Shown: positions 1 through 13,724 of the stretch, one piece after another
Position numbering within the stretch: position 1 is the first letter of the stretch
How the letters are laid out: the number at the start of each line of letters is the position of its first letter
Assembly: GCF_000282195.1 (NCBI RefSeq)
Contig: NZ_AKJT01000006.1
Coordinates: forward strand, 1-51,913
Source of the DNA: Pseudomonas sp. GM18
GTDB taxonomy: Bacteria; Pseudomonadota; Gammaproteobacteria; Pseudomonadales; Pseudomonadaceae
DNA length: 51,913 nucleotides
Direction: 5' to 3'
Notes under the pieces: model-generated
The model's database searches: none
Seen by the model: the letters and a program-made list of their open reading frames with translations, nothing else
Told to the model about the DNA's origin: nothing
Made by a program: the position numbers and the translations under genes

Positions 1-366
1 GGCAGCACCGCCGGTGGCGGCCAGCCCCGTCCTTTCGCCCGTGCCGTCGAAGCCGATGGCTGGCTGCACGTGTCCGGCCAGGTGCCGGCGGTGGATGGCG
101 AAATCATCGTGGGCGGGATTGTCGAGCAGACTCACCAGACCATGAAAAACCTGATCGCGATTCTGGAAGAGGCCGGTTACGGTCTGGAAGATGTGGTCCG
201 TACGGGCGTATGGCTGGAAGACCCGCGGGATTTCTGGAGTTTCAATAAGGTGTTTTCCGAGTACTTCAAAAGCGAACACGCCCCGGCCCGGGCCTGTGTG
301 CAGGCGAACATGATGGTCGATTGCAAGGTCGAGATTGACTGCATCGCCTACAAGAAAAAGGCCTGA
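1..366 (+). CDS. RidA/YjgF-family protein (3' part)
   Basis: The frame is open from the first base of the window, so the N-terminus is missing and about 121 residues are seen. RidA proteins hydrolyse reactive enamine/imine intermediates made by PLP enzymes. Family features are the middle stretch HVSGQVP, the HAPARACVQAN segment that carries the conserved arginine of the ligand pocket, and the C-terminal VEIDCIAYK. A GTG at 70 could be mistaken for the start, but family similarity continues upstream of it (RPFARAVEADGWLHVSG). It lies upstream of an IclR regulator and a PLP-fold amino acid enzyme, a setting where imine clean-up makes sense. Confidence 0.85.
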   Translation, partial: GSTAGGGQPRPFARAVEADGWLHVSGQVPAVDGEIIVGGIVEQTHQTMKNLIAILEEAGYGLEDVVRTGVWLEDPRDFWSFNKVFSEYFKSEHAPARACVQANMMVDCKVEIDCIAYKKKA

Positions 367-373
367 GGCTATA

Positions 374-499
374 GATCGTTCCTACGCTCTGCGTGGGAAT
401 GCCTCAACGGACGCTCCGCGTTCGGCTCTGGATGTGACGCGGAGCGTCACGGGATGCATTCCCACGCGGAGCGTGGGAACGATCAGCGTGGGAACGATC
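374..499. repeat. Double-hairpin intergenic repeat, copy 1
   Basis: Long imperfect palindrome. The outer arms are GATCGTTCCTACGCTCTGCG and its inverted partner ending GCGTGGGAACGATC. An inner palindrome pairs ACGCTCCGCGT with ACGCGGAGCGT. A partial extra arm (GCGTGGGAACGATCA) follows. A near-identical element lies at 9632-9754. Repeats of this GTTCCCACGC type are common between genes in fluorescent pseudomonads; I do not assign a repeat class. It sits between the RidA gene and the IclR gene. Confidence 0.85.
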
Positions 500-540
500 A
501 TTAGCGGTAAACTCCCGGCACTTTGAATGGGACCACTGAA

Positions 541-1305
541 ATGACCGAAGACACCATCAAGCGCCGGGCTCGCGGTCTGGACCGGGCGTTCGACATCCTC
601 GATTTCCTCAAGGAAATCGGCCAGCCCCTGCGCCCGAACGAAATCGCCAGCGGCATCGGCAGCCCGAAATCCACGGTCTATGAACTGGTCGCATCCTTGT
701 TGGAGCGGCGCATCCTCGAGCCCGTGGGCAAGGACGGTCACGTTTACCTCGGCCGTCAGTTGTACTTCCTCGGGCAGGCGCATTTGCGTCATTTCGACCT
801 GTCCCGCGAGGCCGATCACGCTTTGCAGGAAATCGTCAGCCAGACCCGCGAAACCGCGCAGATGTGCCTGCTCAACGGGCGCAAATACACCGTGGCATTG
901 ATGAAAGAGGGTGAGCGGCATTTCCGCATTTCCTCGGACATCGGCGAAAACGCGCCGATTCCCTGGACTGCTTCCGGGCGCCTGCTGCTGGCGCACCTGA
1001 GCGATCAGCAAATCGTCGATTTGATCGACCCCGACGACTTCATCCTGCCCGACGGCGAACGCCTGCCGCTGGAGCAGTTTCTCGTGGAGATCCGCCAGGC
1101 CGCCATCGACGGATTCTTTTCCTTCGACAGCGTCGCCGACACCTTTACCCATTGCTTCGCCGCCCCGGTCAAAGATCCGAACGGCGTGGCCATCGCGACC
1201 CTGTGCATCGTCGCCCCACGGGCCGATGCGAAGAACAATTACAACGACTATCGCCGGGTGCTGATCGACAGCGCCAACAGCCTCGCCCGGCGTATCAACG
1301 AATAA
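541..1305 (+). CDS. IclR-family transcriptional regulator
   Basis: 254 residues, the usual IclR length. An N-terminal winged helix-turn-helix (about residues 10-75, with NEIASGIGSPKSTVYELV as the helix pair) precedes an IclR effector-binding domain containing the typical segment PWTASGRLLLAHLSD. I chose the ATG at 541; an in-frame TTG at 523 would add only six residues. It reads toward the D-amino-acid-type enzyme and the sugar kinase that follow 37 bases later, so it probably controls them and may be cotranscribed. The effector cannot be told from sequence. Confidence 0.9.
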   Translation: MTEDTIKRRARGLDRAFDILDFLKEIGQPLRPNEIASGIGSPKSTVYELVASLLERRILEPVGKDGHVYLGRQLYFLGQAHLRHFDLSREADHALQEIVSQTRETAQMCLLNGRKYTVALMKEGERHFRISSDIGENAPIPWTASGRLLLAHLSDQQIVDLIDPDDFILPDGERLPLEQFLVEIRQAAIDGFFSFDSVADTFTHCFAAPVKDPNGVAIATLCIVAPRADAKNNYNDYRRVLIDSANSLARRINE

Positions 1306-1342
1306 CAGCGGCTGCCTGCGGCCGTGTGTGAGGAGAACGACC

Positions 1343-2560
1343 ATGTCTACTGCCATCAATACCGCCGCCGTGGAAAAGGGCGCTGCCCAGACCGGCGCCA
1401 ACCTGGTGCGGGACGTCAGCCTGCCGGCACTGGTGCTGCACCGCGACGCGCTGGAACACAACATTCGCTGGATGCAGGACTTCGTCAGCCACAGCGGCGC
1501 AGAACTGGCGCCTCACGGTAAAACCAGCATGACCCCGGCGCTGTTTCGCCGGCAACTGGACGCCGGTGCCTGGGGCATCACCCTGGCCAGCGCCACGCAA
1601 ACCCGCGCGGCTTACGCCCATGGTGTGCGCCGGGTGCTGATGGCCAATCAACTGGTCGGTACGCCGAACATGGCGCTGATCGCCGACCTGCTGGCAGACC
1701 CGACCTTTGATTTCTATTGCATGGTCGATCACCCGGATAACGTCGCCGACCTCGGCGCGTTTTTCGCCTCGCGCGGCGTGCGCCTGAACGTGATGATCGA
1801 GTACGGCGTGGTCGGCGGTCGTTGCGGTTGCCGCACCGAAGCCGAAGTGCTGGCGCTGGCCAAGGCTATCAATGCTCAACCGGCGTTGGCGCTGACCGGC
1901 ATCGAGGGCTACGAAGGGGTGATTCACGGTGATCATGCGGTGAGCGGCATCCGCGAGTTCGCCGCCTCCCTGGTGCGTCTGGCGGTGCAATTGCAGGACA
2001 GCGGCGCGTTCGCGATTGCCAAGCCGATCATCACCGCGTCGGGGTCGGCCTGGTACGACCTGATCGCCGAGTCGTTCGAAGCGCAGAATGCCGGCGGGCG
2101 CTTCCTCAGCGTGCTGCGTCCTGGCAGTTACGTGGCCCACGACCACGGCATCTACAAAGAAGCGCAATGCTGCGTGCTCGACCGTCGCAGCGACCTGCAC
2201 GAAGGTTTGCGCCCGGCGCTGGAAGTCTGGGCGCATGTGCAGTCGTTGCCGGAACCGGGTTTTGCGGTGATCGCCCTGGGCAAGCGCGACGTGGCTTATG
2301 ACGCCGGTTTGCCGGTGCCGTTGCTGCGTTACAAGGCCGGCGTGGTGCCGGCGATCGGCGATGATGTGAGTGCCTGCAAGGTAACGGCGGTGATGGACCA
2401 GCACGCCTTCATGACCGTGGCGCCGGGGGTTGAGTTGCGAGTGGGCGATATCATTTCGTTCGGGACTTCGCACCCGTGTTTGACGTTCGACAAGTGGCGT
2501 ATCGGGTGTCTGGTGGATGAGCAGCTGAATGTCCTCGAAACCATGGAAACCTGTTTTTAA
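1343..2560 (+). CDS. D-threonine aldolase / D-serine dehydratase-fold PLP enzyme
   Basis: 405 residues with the alanine-racemase-type N-terminal barrel and C-terminal beta domain of the DSD1/D-threonine aldolase family. The PLP lysine is in PHGKTSMTP near residue 55. The C-terminal FGTSHPCLTFDKW holds the His-x-Cys pair that binds the divalent metal in this family. The start at 1343 has a good ribosome site (AGGAG, eight bases upstream). Probable reaction: deamination or aldol cleavage of a D-amino or D-hydroxyamino acid; the exact substrate is not visible. The sugar kinase begins 13 bases after its stop, so the two are probably one operon. Confidence 0.85.
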   Translation: MSTAINTAAVEKGAAQTGANLVRDVSLPALVLHRDALEHNIRWMQDFVSHSGAELAPHGKTSMTPALFRRQLDAGAWGITLASATQTRAAYAHGVRRVLMANQLVGTPNMALIADLLADPTFDFYCMVDHPDNVADLGAFFASRGVRLNVMIEYGVVGGRCGCRTEAEVLALAKAINAQPALALTGIEGYEGVIHGDHAVSGIREFAASLVRLAVQLQDSGAFAIAKPIITASGSAWYDLIAESFEAQNAGGRFLSVLRPGSYVAHDHGIYKEAQCCVLDRRSDLHEGLRPALEVWAHVQSLPEPGFAVIALGKRDVAYDAGLPVPLLRYKAGVVPAIGDDVSACKVTAVMDQHAFMTVAPGVELRVGDIISFGTSHPCLTFDKWRIGCLVDEQLNVLETMETCF

Positions 2561-2573
2561 GAGCCCCCACAAC

Positions 2574-3506
2574 ATGAACAACATCAGCACCCTCGGGCCC
2601 AACACCCCGCGCATTGCCCTGATCGGCGAGTGCATGATCGAATTGCAGCAACGCGCCGACGGCTCTCTGCAACAAAGCTTCGGCGGCGATACCCTGAACA
2701 CTGCGGTCTATCTGGCCCGTGAACTGGGCGATGACGGCACGGTGGATTACGTCACCGCCCTGGGTGACGACAGTTTCAGCGATGCGATGTGCCAGAGCTG
2801 GGCCAGTGAACACATCGGGCTGGGCATGGTCCAGCGTTTATCCGGTCGCTTGCCCGGCCTGTATTGCATTCAGACTGATGCGGCCGGCGAGCGGCGTTTT
2901 CTCTACTGGCGCAATGAAGCGGCCGTGCGCGATTGCTTTACCACCCCGGCGGCCGCGCCGATCCTGGCGGCGCTGCCGGATTACGACGTGTTGTATTTCA
3001 GCGGCATCACCCTGGCGGTGCTCGGTGAGCAGGGCCGGGAGAAGCTTCTGGATACCCTGATCGAAGCCCGGCAGCGGGATGCGCGGATTGTGTTCGACAA
3101 CAACTATCGACCACGCCTGTGGGCCTCGGTCGAGGACGCACGAGCGGCTTATCGTAAAGTTTTGCCCTATGTCGACCTGGCGTTGCTGACGGTTGATGAC
3201 GAGCAGGCACTGTTCCACTTTTCCGATTGCGCAGCGGTGTTTGCCGCTTACGAGCAGATGGGCACGCCCGAAGTGGTACTCAAGCGCGGTGCCGAGGCAT
3301 GTTTGATTCGTTGTGACGGCGAGTCGTTCGAAGTGCCGGCGCAGGTGGTCGAACGGGTGGTGGACACCACGGCGGCGGGGGATTCGTTCAGTGCGGCGTA
3401 TCTGGCTTGCCGTTTGAAAGGTGGTAACCCGGTCGAGGCTGCAGAAGCGGGGCATCGGTTGGCGAGTCGGGTGATTCAAGTGCCCGGGGCACTCATCCCG
3501 AGATAG
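2574..3506 (+). CDS. PfkB-family sugar kinase, 2-dehydro-3-deoxygluconokinase-like
   Basis: 310 residues with the ribokinase/PfkB fold: an N-terminal IALIGECMIEL strand, the FGGDTLNTAVYLAREL substrate loop, and the C-terminal ATP/catalytic motif DTTAAGDSFSAAYL whose aspartate is the catalytic base. The GECMIEL and FGGDTLN segments are typical of KDG kinases, which phosphorylate 2-keto-3-deoxygluconate in the cytoplasm. The ATG at 2574 is preferred over an upstream in-frame start that would overlap the preceding gene. It follows a D-amino-acid-type enzyme, so the true substrate could be a related keto-acid sugar from amino-sugar or D-hydroxyamino acid breakdown. Confidence 0.82.
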   Translation: MNNISTLGPNTPRIALIGECMIELQQRADGSLQQSFGGDTLNTAVYLARELGDDGTVDYVTALGDDSFSDAMCQSWASEHIGLGMVQRLSGRLPGLYCIQTDAAGERRFLYWRNEAAVRDCFTTPAAAPILAALPDYDVLYFSGITLAVLGEQGREKLLDTLIEARQRDARIVFDNNYRPRLWASVEDARAAYRKVLPYVDLALLTVDDEQALFHFSDCAAVFAAYEQMGTPEVVLKRGAEACLIRCDGESFEVPAQVVERVVDTTAAGDSFSAAYLACRLKGGNPVEAAEAGHRLASRVIQVPGALIPR

Positions 3507-3531
3507 GCGATGGGGCCCTGAAGCCAGCCGA

Positions 3532-3807
3532 TCAATCCCGGTAAAACACCTGGACCAGGTGATAACCGAACTTGCTCTTGATCGGCCCATGCACCACCCG
3601 CAGCGGTTTTTTGAAGATTACCGCATCGATCGCCCCGACCATCTGCCCGGGCCGCACTTCGCCAAGATCCCCGCCGCGTTTGCCGGACGGGCACGTGGAG
3701 TATTTCTTGGCCAGCACATCGAAGGCTTCGCCCTTGGCGATGCGTTGTTTGAGCTGCTCGGCTTCTTCCGAGGTTTTCACCAGAATATGGCGGGCTTGGG
3801 CTTTCAT
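3532..3807 (-). CDS. PpiC-type parvulin peptidyl-prolyl isomerase
   Basis: 91 residues, a free-standing parvulin domain with no signal peptide. Typical segments are ARHILVKTSEEAE at the start, the STCPSGKRGGDLG loop, PGQMV, and the closing GPIKSKFGYHLVQV. Such proteins speed cis/trans isomerisation of prolyl bonds in the cytoplasm. The gene converges on the sugar kinase with only 25 bases between the stops. A second, clearly paralogous copy lies at 19401-19682. Confidence 0.92.
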   Translation of the reverse strand: MKAQARHILVKTSEEAEQLKQRIAKGEAFDVLAKKYSTCPSGKRGGDLGEVRPGQMVGAIDAVIFKKPLRVVHGPIKSKFGYHLVQVFYRD

Positions 3808-3873
3808 GGGCAGTACCTTGCAACGGTGGTGGCTATGTTGGTGCCAGCGGGGCGCGCGCGATTATGCCTTAAC

Positions 3874-6411
3874 TCAGCCGGCTTGGCCGATCATCGTGCG
3901 AATCTTGTTGGCCAACAGGTCCATGGAAAAGGGTTTGGCCACCATGTCCATGCCTTCCTCCAGGAAGCCCTGGCGTTCGGCGGCTTTCTCGGCATAACCG
4001 GTAATGAACAGCACTTTGAGCTCTGGGCGGTGCTGACGAGCGATTTCTGCCAGTTGCCGACCGTTCATGCCCGGCAGCCCGACATCGGTCACCAGCAGAT
4101 CGACCCGCAGGTCGGACTCCAGCAAGGGCAGGGCGCTCTGCGCATCTTCGGCTTCGTGGGCGTGATAACCCAACTCTTTGAGCAGGTCGAGCACCAGCAT
4201 GCGCACCGCCGGATCGTCTTCCACCAACACCACGGTTTCACCGGCAACCGCTGGCGGTGCCTCACCGATGACCGGCAGCTGAGCGTGCTCCGGCAGGGCG
4301 ACGTGCAACCGTGGCAAATACAGGCGAACGCTGGTGCCCTGGCCCGGCCGGCTGTGCAGGCTGACGTGCCCGCCCGACTGCTGGGCGAAACCATAAATCA
4401 TCGACAGCCCAAGGCCGGTGCCCTGGCCGATGGGCTTGGTGGTGAAGAACGGATCGAAGGCCTTGGCCAGTACCGACGGGGTCATGCCGGCGCCGTTGTC
4501 GCTGACGGCAATCATCAGGTAATCCCCGGCCCTGACCGGCTCCAGCGGGGTGACGTCGCTGCCGTCGAGGTGAACATTGGCGGTTTCGATCAGCAACTCG
4601 CCGCCATCGGGCATCGCATCCCGGGCATTGATCACCAGGTTGAGCAAGGCGTTTTCCAGTTGGCTGACATCGGTACTGACCGGCCAGACCTCATCGGCCA
4701 GCTTCAGTTTGAGCTCGATGTGATCGCCCTTGGTCCGGCTGAGCAAGTCTTCCAGAGAGTGCACCAGCTGGTTGGCGTCCAGTGGTCTGCGATCCAGTGA
4801 CTGACGCCGGGAGAATGCCAGCAGACGGTGGGTCAGGGCGGCGGCGCGATGGGCCGAGGACACCGCCGCTTCGGTGAAGCGACCGATCTCGGCTGCGCGC
4901 CCATCGGCGATGTAGCGTTGCATCAAATCGAGGCTGCCGATGATCCCGGTGAGCATGTTGTTGAAGTCATGGGCGATGCCGCCGGTGAGCTGGCCGACCG
5001 CTTCCATTTTCTGCGCATGCCGTAAGGCGTCTTCGGCGCGCTCACGCTCGAACATCTCGTTCTGCAGTCGCTGGTTGGCTTCGGCCAGTTGTTGGGTGCG
5101 GGCGCTCACGCGTTCTTCCAGGGTTTCGTTGAGGTTGCGCAGAGCCTCTTCGGTCTGTTTGCGCTCGGTCTCGTCGATCACGAAGATGTAGAAACCATTC
5201 ACCGCGCCGTCCGCGCCATGGCGTGGCAGGTAGTTCATCAGGGCCTGGCGGGTGCTGCCGTCGCGGTGGTCGGCGCTGATGCTGAAACAACAGGTCCTGC
5301 CTTTCAGCGCCTCGGCGATGTGTTCGGCGCGCAGGGCATAGGCTTCATCGCCAAGCACTTCACGAATGGTCCGGCCGTAAAGCTCCTGGGGCGTCAGGCC
5401 ATACCATTCCAGGTAGGCGGCATTGTTCAGGCGAAAGCGCTCTTCGCGGTCCACGTAACTGATCAGGATCGGCATGGCGTTGATGATCAGTTGCAGCTCG
5501 GTCTGGCTTTGGCGCAAGGCCTGTTCGATGTGTTTGCGTTCGGTCAGGTCCAGCGCGGCGCCGAGGAAACGGATCGGCCGGCCATGGTGGTCCTTGTAGC
5601 AACGACCCCGGGCAAACACCCAGCGCAACTGGCCGTCGGCCTGCAGCAAGCGATATTCCTCGGCGTATTCGCTGCCATGGGTGATGCAGTGCTTGATGCT
5701 GCGGGCGATCATGGCGCGGTCTTCGGGGTGCACGCCGTGCAGGTATTCGCTGATCGGCAACTGGCTGGCCATGGCCGGATCGACGCCATGCAATTGCGCG
5801 AAGTGCGCATCGGCGATGAAACGGTCTTCGCCAATGTCCCAGTCCCAGGTGCCGACGGCATCGGTGGCGGCCAGCGCCAGTTGCAGACGCTGCTCGGTTT
5901 CTTGCTGGGCCTTGAGGCTGGCGGCAGAGCGTTGTTCCAGTTCGAGGGCGATGCGGCGGCGTTCGTTGGTTTCGATGGCCGTGACCAGAATCCCGGCAAC
6001 CTCGGCGCTTTCATTGCGAATGGGGCTGTAGGTCAAATCCAGCCAGAAGTCAGAATCCCGACCGTCGCGTTGCAAGGTAAAGCGCTGTTCGCTGTAGGTT
6101 CGCACCTGGCCCTGTAGGACGGCGCTGTAAATCGGGTCAGTAAAGTCTTTGAGTTCCGGCCAGATCAGGTGCGTCGGTTGTCCGAAAGCGTGAGGGTGTT
6201 TGCTGCCGGCGAGGAAGGCGAAGCCGTCGTTGTAGATCTGGGTGAGCTGCGGGCCCCACAGCAACAACATCGGCATCGGCGAGTGGATCACGATGTCTAC
6301 CGCGGTGCGCAGGCTCTGCGGCCAGTTTTCGGCGGCACCCAGCGGGTTGTTTGTCCAGTCCAGTCGGGCAATCAGGGCCTGGGCATCGCTGGCGGTTGGT
6401 GGTGCGTTCAT
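3874..6411 (-). CDS. PAS-rich hybrid sensor histidine kinase
   Basis: 845 residues without membrane segments, so a soluble sensor. Order: PAS-like region (about 35-150), second PAS with PAC (about 180-295, ending LDLTERK), third PAS (about 305-418), coiled coil (420-465), HisKA with phospho-His481 in [11 protein letters not shown], and HATPase with N-box [14 protein letters not shown] (591-604) and G-boxes DNGAGM and [10 protein letters not shown] receiver domain (726-845) has Asp776 in TDVGLPG as phospho-acceptor, the acidic pair in VEDDP, and Lys827. The receiver implies a phosphorelay or negative control of the kinase. No partner response regulator is adjacent. It is divergent from the PilU-type gene. 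Confidence 0.93.
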   Translation of the reverse strand: MNAPPTASDAQALIARLDWTNNPLGAAENWPQSLRTAVDIVIHSPMPMLLLWGPQLTQIYNDGFAFLAGSKHPHAFGQPTHLIWPELKDFTDPIYSAVLQGQVRTYSEQRFTLQRDGRDSDFWLDLTYSPIRNESAEVAGILVTAIETNERRRIALELEQRSAASLKAQQETEQRLQLALAATDAVGTWDWDIGEDRFIADAHFAQLHGVDPAMASQLPISEYLHGVHPEDRAMIARSIKHCITHGSEYAEEYRLLQADGQLRWVFARGRCYKDHHGRPIRFLGAALDLTERKHIEQALRQSQTELQLIINAMPILISYVDREERFRLNNAAYLEWYGLTPQELYGRTIREVLGDEAYALRAEHIAEALKGRTCCFSISADHRDGSTRQALMNYLPRHGADGAVNGFYIFVIDETERKQTEEALRNLNETLEERVSARTQQLAEANQRLQNEMFERERAEDALRHAQKMEAVGQLTGGIAHDFNNMLTGIIGSLDLMQRYIADGRAAEIGRFTEAAVSSAHRAAALTHRLLAFSRRQSLDRRPLDANQLVHSLEDLLSRTKGDHIELKLKLADEVWPVSTDVSQLENALLNLVINARDAMPDGGELLIETANVHLDGSDVTPLEPVRAGDYLMIAVSDNGAGMTPSVLAKAFDPFFTTKPIGQGTGLGLSMIYGFAQQSGGHVSLHSRPGQGTSVRLYLPRLHVALPEHAQLPVIGEAPPAVAGETVVLVEDDPAVRMLVLDLLKELGYHAHEAEDAQSALPLLESDLRVDLLVTDVGLPGMNGRQLAEIARQHRPELKVLFITGYAEKAAERQGFLEEGMDMVAKPFSMDLLANKIRTMIGQAG

Positions 6412-6529
6412 CTACATGTCCTGCGCGTGAGTCAGTGTGGCGGCGTCTACTATCCTTGCTGGGCGGTAGACGCTGGATGACCCGCATGGGGTCATTTTTT
6501 TATTGAATGCTTCGCGGGTGCTTTTTGCC

Positions 6530-7639
<1,110 letters not shown>

Positions 7640-7647
7640 CGCCGGCG

Positions 7648-9603
<1,956 letters not shown>

Positions 9604-9631
9604 GGCTTGGCCTCTTCTTGTTTATGCATCA

Positions 9632-9754
9632 GATCGTTCCCACGCTCTGCGTGGGAATGCCTCAATGGACGCTCTGCGTCCGCTTTTGGGACGCGGAGCG
9701 TCCCGGGCTGCATTCCCACGCGGAGCGTGGGAACGATCATGCGTGGGAACGATC
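9632..9754. repeat. Double-hairpin intergenic repeat, copy 2
   Basis: Same architecture as the element at 374-499. Outer arms GATCGTTCCCACGCTCTGCG and the inverse pair almost perfectly, an inner palindrome pairs GGACGC with GCGTCC, and a truncated third arm GCGTGGGAACGATCA follows. It lies between the acetoacetyl-CoA synthetase and 3-hydroxybutyrate dehydrogenase genes, where the transcript hairpins could affect messenger stability within the operon. Confidence 0.87.
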
Positions 9755-9775
9755 AGTGTCTGGGCTGGCGGCAGG

Positions 9776-10549
9776 TTACTGCGCCAACCACCCACCATCA
9801 ATATTCCACGCCGCACCACGCACCTGGCTACCGGCTTCGCTGCATAAAAACAGCACCAACTCACCCAGCTGCGGCGGCGTCACGAATTCCAGTGACGGCT
9901 GTTTCTCGGCCAGCAAGTCGTGTTGCGCCTGCTGCGGGTCGATCCCGGTCGCGGCGCGATCGTCGATTTGCTTCTGCACCAGCGGTGTCAGCACCCAGCC
10001 CGGGCAAATGGCATTGCAGGTAACGTTGCTGGTGGCGGTTTCCAGACCGACCACTTTGGTCAGGCCGATCACGCCATGTTTGGCCGCGACGTATGCTGCC
10101 TTGCCCACCGAACCGACCTGGCCGTGCACCGAGGCAATGTTGATGATGCGTCCCCAGCCCTTGGTACGCATGCCCGGCAGGCTCAAGCGGGTGCTGTGGA
10201 ACACCGATGACAGGTTGATCGCCATGATCGAGTCCCAGCGCTCCACCGGAAAATCTTCCACCGACGCCACGTGCTGGATGCCGGCATTGTTGACCAGGAT
10301 ATCCACGCCACCGAACTCACGCTCGGCGTACTCGATCATGTCGGCGATCTGTGCCGGGTCGCTGACGTCGGCCGGGTGATGTCCGACCTTGCTGCCGAAT
10401 TGTTCTACTTCGGCAATCACTTTTGACGCATCGCCGAAACCGTTGAGGATCAGGTTGGCGCCAGCCTTGGCCAGGCTCAGGGCGATCCCCAGACCGATGC
10501 CGCTGGTGGAACCGGTGACCAGTGCGGTCTTGCCCGAAAGAGTCGTCAT
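9776..10549 (-). CDS. bdhA: 3-hydroxybutyrate dehydrogenase (SDR family)
   Basis: 257 residues, a classical short-chain dehydrogenase. The cofactor motif is TGSTSGIG, NNAG follows, the catalytic serine lies in IINIASVHGQVG and the Tyr/Lys pair in YVAAKHG. The C-terminal half with QVRGAAWNIDGGW is typical of D-3-hydroxybutyrate dehydrogenases, which oxidise it to acetoacetate with NAD. The start at 10549 is seven bases after the permease stop, and an in-frame start at 10564 would overlap the permease. Operon with the permease, probably under the sigma54 promoter at 12006-12021. Confidence 0.93.
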   Translation of the reverse strand: MTTLSGKTALVTGSTSGIGLGIALSLAKAGANLILNGFGDASKVIAEVEQFGSKVGHHPADVSDPAQIADMIEYAEREFGGVDILVNNAGIQHVASVEDFPVERWDSIMAINLSSVFHSTRLSLPGMRTKGWGRIINIASVHGQVGSVGKAAYVAAKHGVIGLTKVVGLETATSNVTCNAICPGWVLTPLVQKQIDDRAATGIDPQQAQHDLLAEKQPSLEFVTPPQLGELVLFLCSEAGSQVRGAAWNIDGGWLAQ

Positions 10550-10556
10550 GAACACC

Positions 10557-11948
10557 TCACACAATGCCAGTGGCGTAGAAAGTACCGATCACCACAAAAA
10601 CAGCGAGTGTCTTGATCAGCGTAATACAGAAAATGTCTTTGTAGGCCTCGCGGTGGGTCAAACCGGTGACCGCCAGCAAGGTAATCACCGCGCCGTTGTG
10701 CGGCAGGGTGTCCATGCCGCCACTGGCCATCGCGGCGACCCGATGCAGCACTTCCAGCGGAATATTGGCGGCGTGGGCGGCGCTGATGAAACTTTCGGAC
10801 ATCGCCGCCAAAGCGATGCTCATGCCGCCCGACGCCGAGCCGGTGATGCCGGCCAGCAGGGTCACGGTAATCGCTTCGTTGACCAGCGGATTGGGAATGC
10901 TCTTGAGCCAGTCGGACAGCACCAGAAAGCCCGGCAACGCCGCGATCACCGCACCGAAACCGTATTCCGACGCCGTGTTCATCGCCGCCAGCAGCGCGCC
11001 GCTGACCGCACTTTTACTGCCTTCGGCCAACTTGCCGCGAATCGCCTGAAAGCCGAACACCAGCACCATGATGATGCCCACCAGCAAGGCCGCCTGGACC
11101 GCCCAGATCGCCGTCAGCTTGGCAATGTCGGTGGTCACCGGGGCAGCCATGCCCGGCAGCGCGAGGCTGTGAGTCTTGCCGTACCACACGGGAATCCAAC
11201 GGGTGAACAGCAGGTTCATCAGGCCCACCAGCAACAGCGGCGACAGCGCGATCCACGGGTTGGGCAGCTGGATGTCCGGCGCGGTTTCCGGCTCGTTGCG
11301 CAACTCTGAACCATAGCCTTCACCACTGCGCTGGGCCTTGTTGCGCTGGCGCTGCAGAAACAGCATGCCGGCGCAGAACACGAAAATCGCGCCGACCACA
11401 CCCAGCCACGGCGCCGCCCAGGCGGTGGTGTTGAAGAAAGTGCTGGGGATGATGTTCTGGATCTGCGGCGTGCCGGGCAGGGCGTCCATGGTGAACGAGA
11501 ACGCGCCGAGGGCGATGGTCGCCGGGATCAGGCGTTTGGGAATATTGCTCTGGCGGAACATCTCGGCGGCAAACGGGTACACCGCAAACACCACCACAAA
11601 CAGCGACACGCCGCCGTACGTGAGCAGGGCGCAGACCAGCACGATCACCAGCATCGCCTGGCGAGTACCAAGCAAACGAATCGCCGCTGCGACGATGGAG
11701 CGGGAGAAACCTGACAACTCGATCAGCTTGCCGAACACGGCACCGAGCAGGAATACCGGGAAATACAGTTTGACGAAGCCGACCATTTTCTCCATGAACA
11801 CCCCGGTGAAGACGGGGGCAACGGCGGAAGGGTCGGTGAACAGGACGGCGCCGAGGGCGGCGATCGGGGCAAAGAGGATAACGCTGTAGCCACGGTAAGC
11901 GGCCACCATCAGCAGCGCGAGGGCTGCCAAGGCAATGATCACACTCAT
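10557..11948 (-). CDS. GntP-like permease, probable 3-hydroxybutyrate transporter
   Basis: 463 residues with about a dozen hydrophobic segments, of the GntP/gluconate:H+ symporter type. Characteristic parts are LTYGGVSLFVVVFAVYPFA, SGSASGGMSIALAAM-like loops (here TGSASGGMS) and the MASGGMDTLPHNGAV motif near the C-terminus. The ribosome site GGAGAG lies before the ATG at 11948. Its place between bdhA and an HbcR-type regulator points to uptake of 3-hydroxybutyrate or acetoacetate rather than gluconate. It is the first gene downstream of the predicted -24/-12 promoter. Confidence 0.85.
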   Translation of the reverse strand: MSVIIALAALALLMVAAYRGYSVILFAPIAALGAVLFTDPSAVAPVFTGVFMEKMVGFVKLYFPVFLLGAVFGKLIELSGFSRSIVAAAIRLLGTRQAMLVIVLVCALLTYGGVSLFVVVFAVYPFAAEMFRQSNIPKRLIPATIALGAFSFTMDALPGTPQIQNIIPSTFFNTTAWAAPWLGVVGAIFVFCAGMLFLQRQRNKAQRSGEGYGSELRNEPETAPDIQLPNPWIALSPLLLVGLMNLLFTRWIPVWYGKTHSLALPGMAAPVTTDIAKLTAIWAVQAALLVGIIMVLVFGFQAIRGKLAEGSKSAVSGALLAAMNTASEYGFGAVIAALPGFLVLSDWLKSIPNPLVNEAITVTLLAGITGSASGGMSIALAAMSESFISAAHAANIPLEVLHRVAAMASGGMDTLPHNGAVITLLAVTGLTHREAYKDIFCITLIKTLAVFVVIGTFYATGIV

Positions 11949-12005
11949 GGTGTGTCTCTCCAGGATTGTTATTTTTGTAGGGTGAAGCTTGGTGGAGAGG
12001 GCTAT

Positions 12006-12021
12006 AGCGGATTTCGTGCCA
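12006..12021 (-). promoter_or_regulatory. Sigma54 (-24/-12) promoter for the permease-bdhA operon
   Basis: On the minus strand the sequence reads TGGCACGAAATCCGCT. The -24 TGGCACG is a perfect match and the invariant GC of the -12 box sits at the correct spacing (CCGC instead of TTGC). Transcription would start near 11995, about 45 bases before the permease ATG. The adjacent gene encodes a sigma54 activator with an intact GAFTGA loop, which supports the call. Confidence 0.75.
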
Positions 12022-12083
12022 GATATCTAAGCTGTTGAAATATAAAGAATTTATGTTTTTTATGAACATTGCGAAGGATTTTT

Positions 12084-12099
12084 GTCTCTATTCGGAGAC
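12084..12099. promoter_or_regulatory. Palindrome GTCTC-N6-GAGAC, candidate activator site
   Basis: GTCTCTATTCGGAGAC, a 16-base inverted repeat about 65-80 bases upstream of the predicted sigma54 promoter, where enhancer-binding proteins normally bind. The same GTCTC-N6-GAGAC pattern recurs at 12225-12240. Inference: binding site of the HbcR-type activator encoded next door. Confidence 0.55.
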
Positions 12100-12112
12100 G
12101 ATTTGGCACTTT

Positions 12113-12190
12113 AAAAGATCGCAGCCTTCGGCAGCTCCTACAGGGAAACGCGGAAATCACCGTAGGAGCTGCCGAAGGCTGCGATCTTTT
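12113..12190. repeat. REPIN-like palindromic repeat
   Basis: Two inverted copies of a roughly 27-base element with core GTAGGAGCTGCCGAAGGC, ending AAAAGATC and GATCTTTT, around a spacer of about 20 bases. This is the well-known doublet form of Pseudomonas REP sequences. It lies between the two candidate activator palindromes, so it spaces or insulates them. Confidence 0.9.
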
Positions 12191-12214
12191 GATCTTGAAA
12201 ATCCATCTACAAAT

Positions 12215-12230
12215 AGAGATGCATGTCTCT

Positions 12231-12240
<10 letters not shown>
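12215..12240. promoter_or_regulatory. Second candidate activator site, two overlapping palindromes
   Basis: AGAGATGCATGTCTCT (12215-12230) and GTCTCTTTATTGAGAC (12225-12240) overlap by one TCTCT arm. The second has the same spacing as the palindrome at 12084-12099. It overlaps the last codons of the regulator gene and is about 205-220 bases upstream of the sigma54 promoter, within normal enhancer range. Confidence 0.45.
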
Positions 12241-13655
<1,415 letters not shown>

Positions 13656-13724
13656 GTCCAGGATGTGTGGTGTCTGTGCCCGCGAAGGCCGCGACGCGGT
13701 CCAACGGCATGCCGCCGATTATGC

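Noticed and set aside
12103..12118. Plus-strand TGGCAC (12104-12109) as a sigma54 promoter
   Set aside because: The -12 GC is missing at the right distance (TTTAAAAGAT follows) and no plus-strand gene starts downstream.
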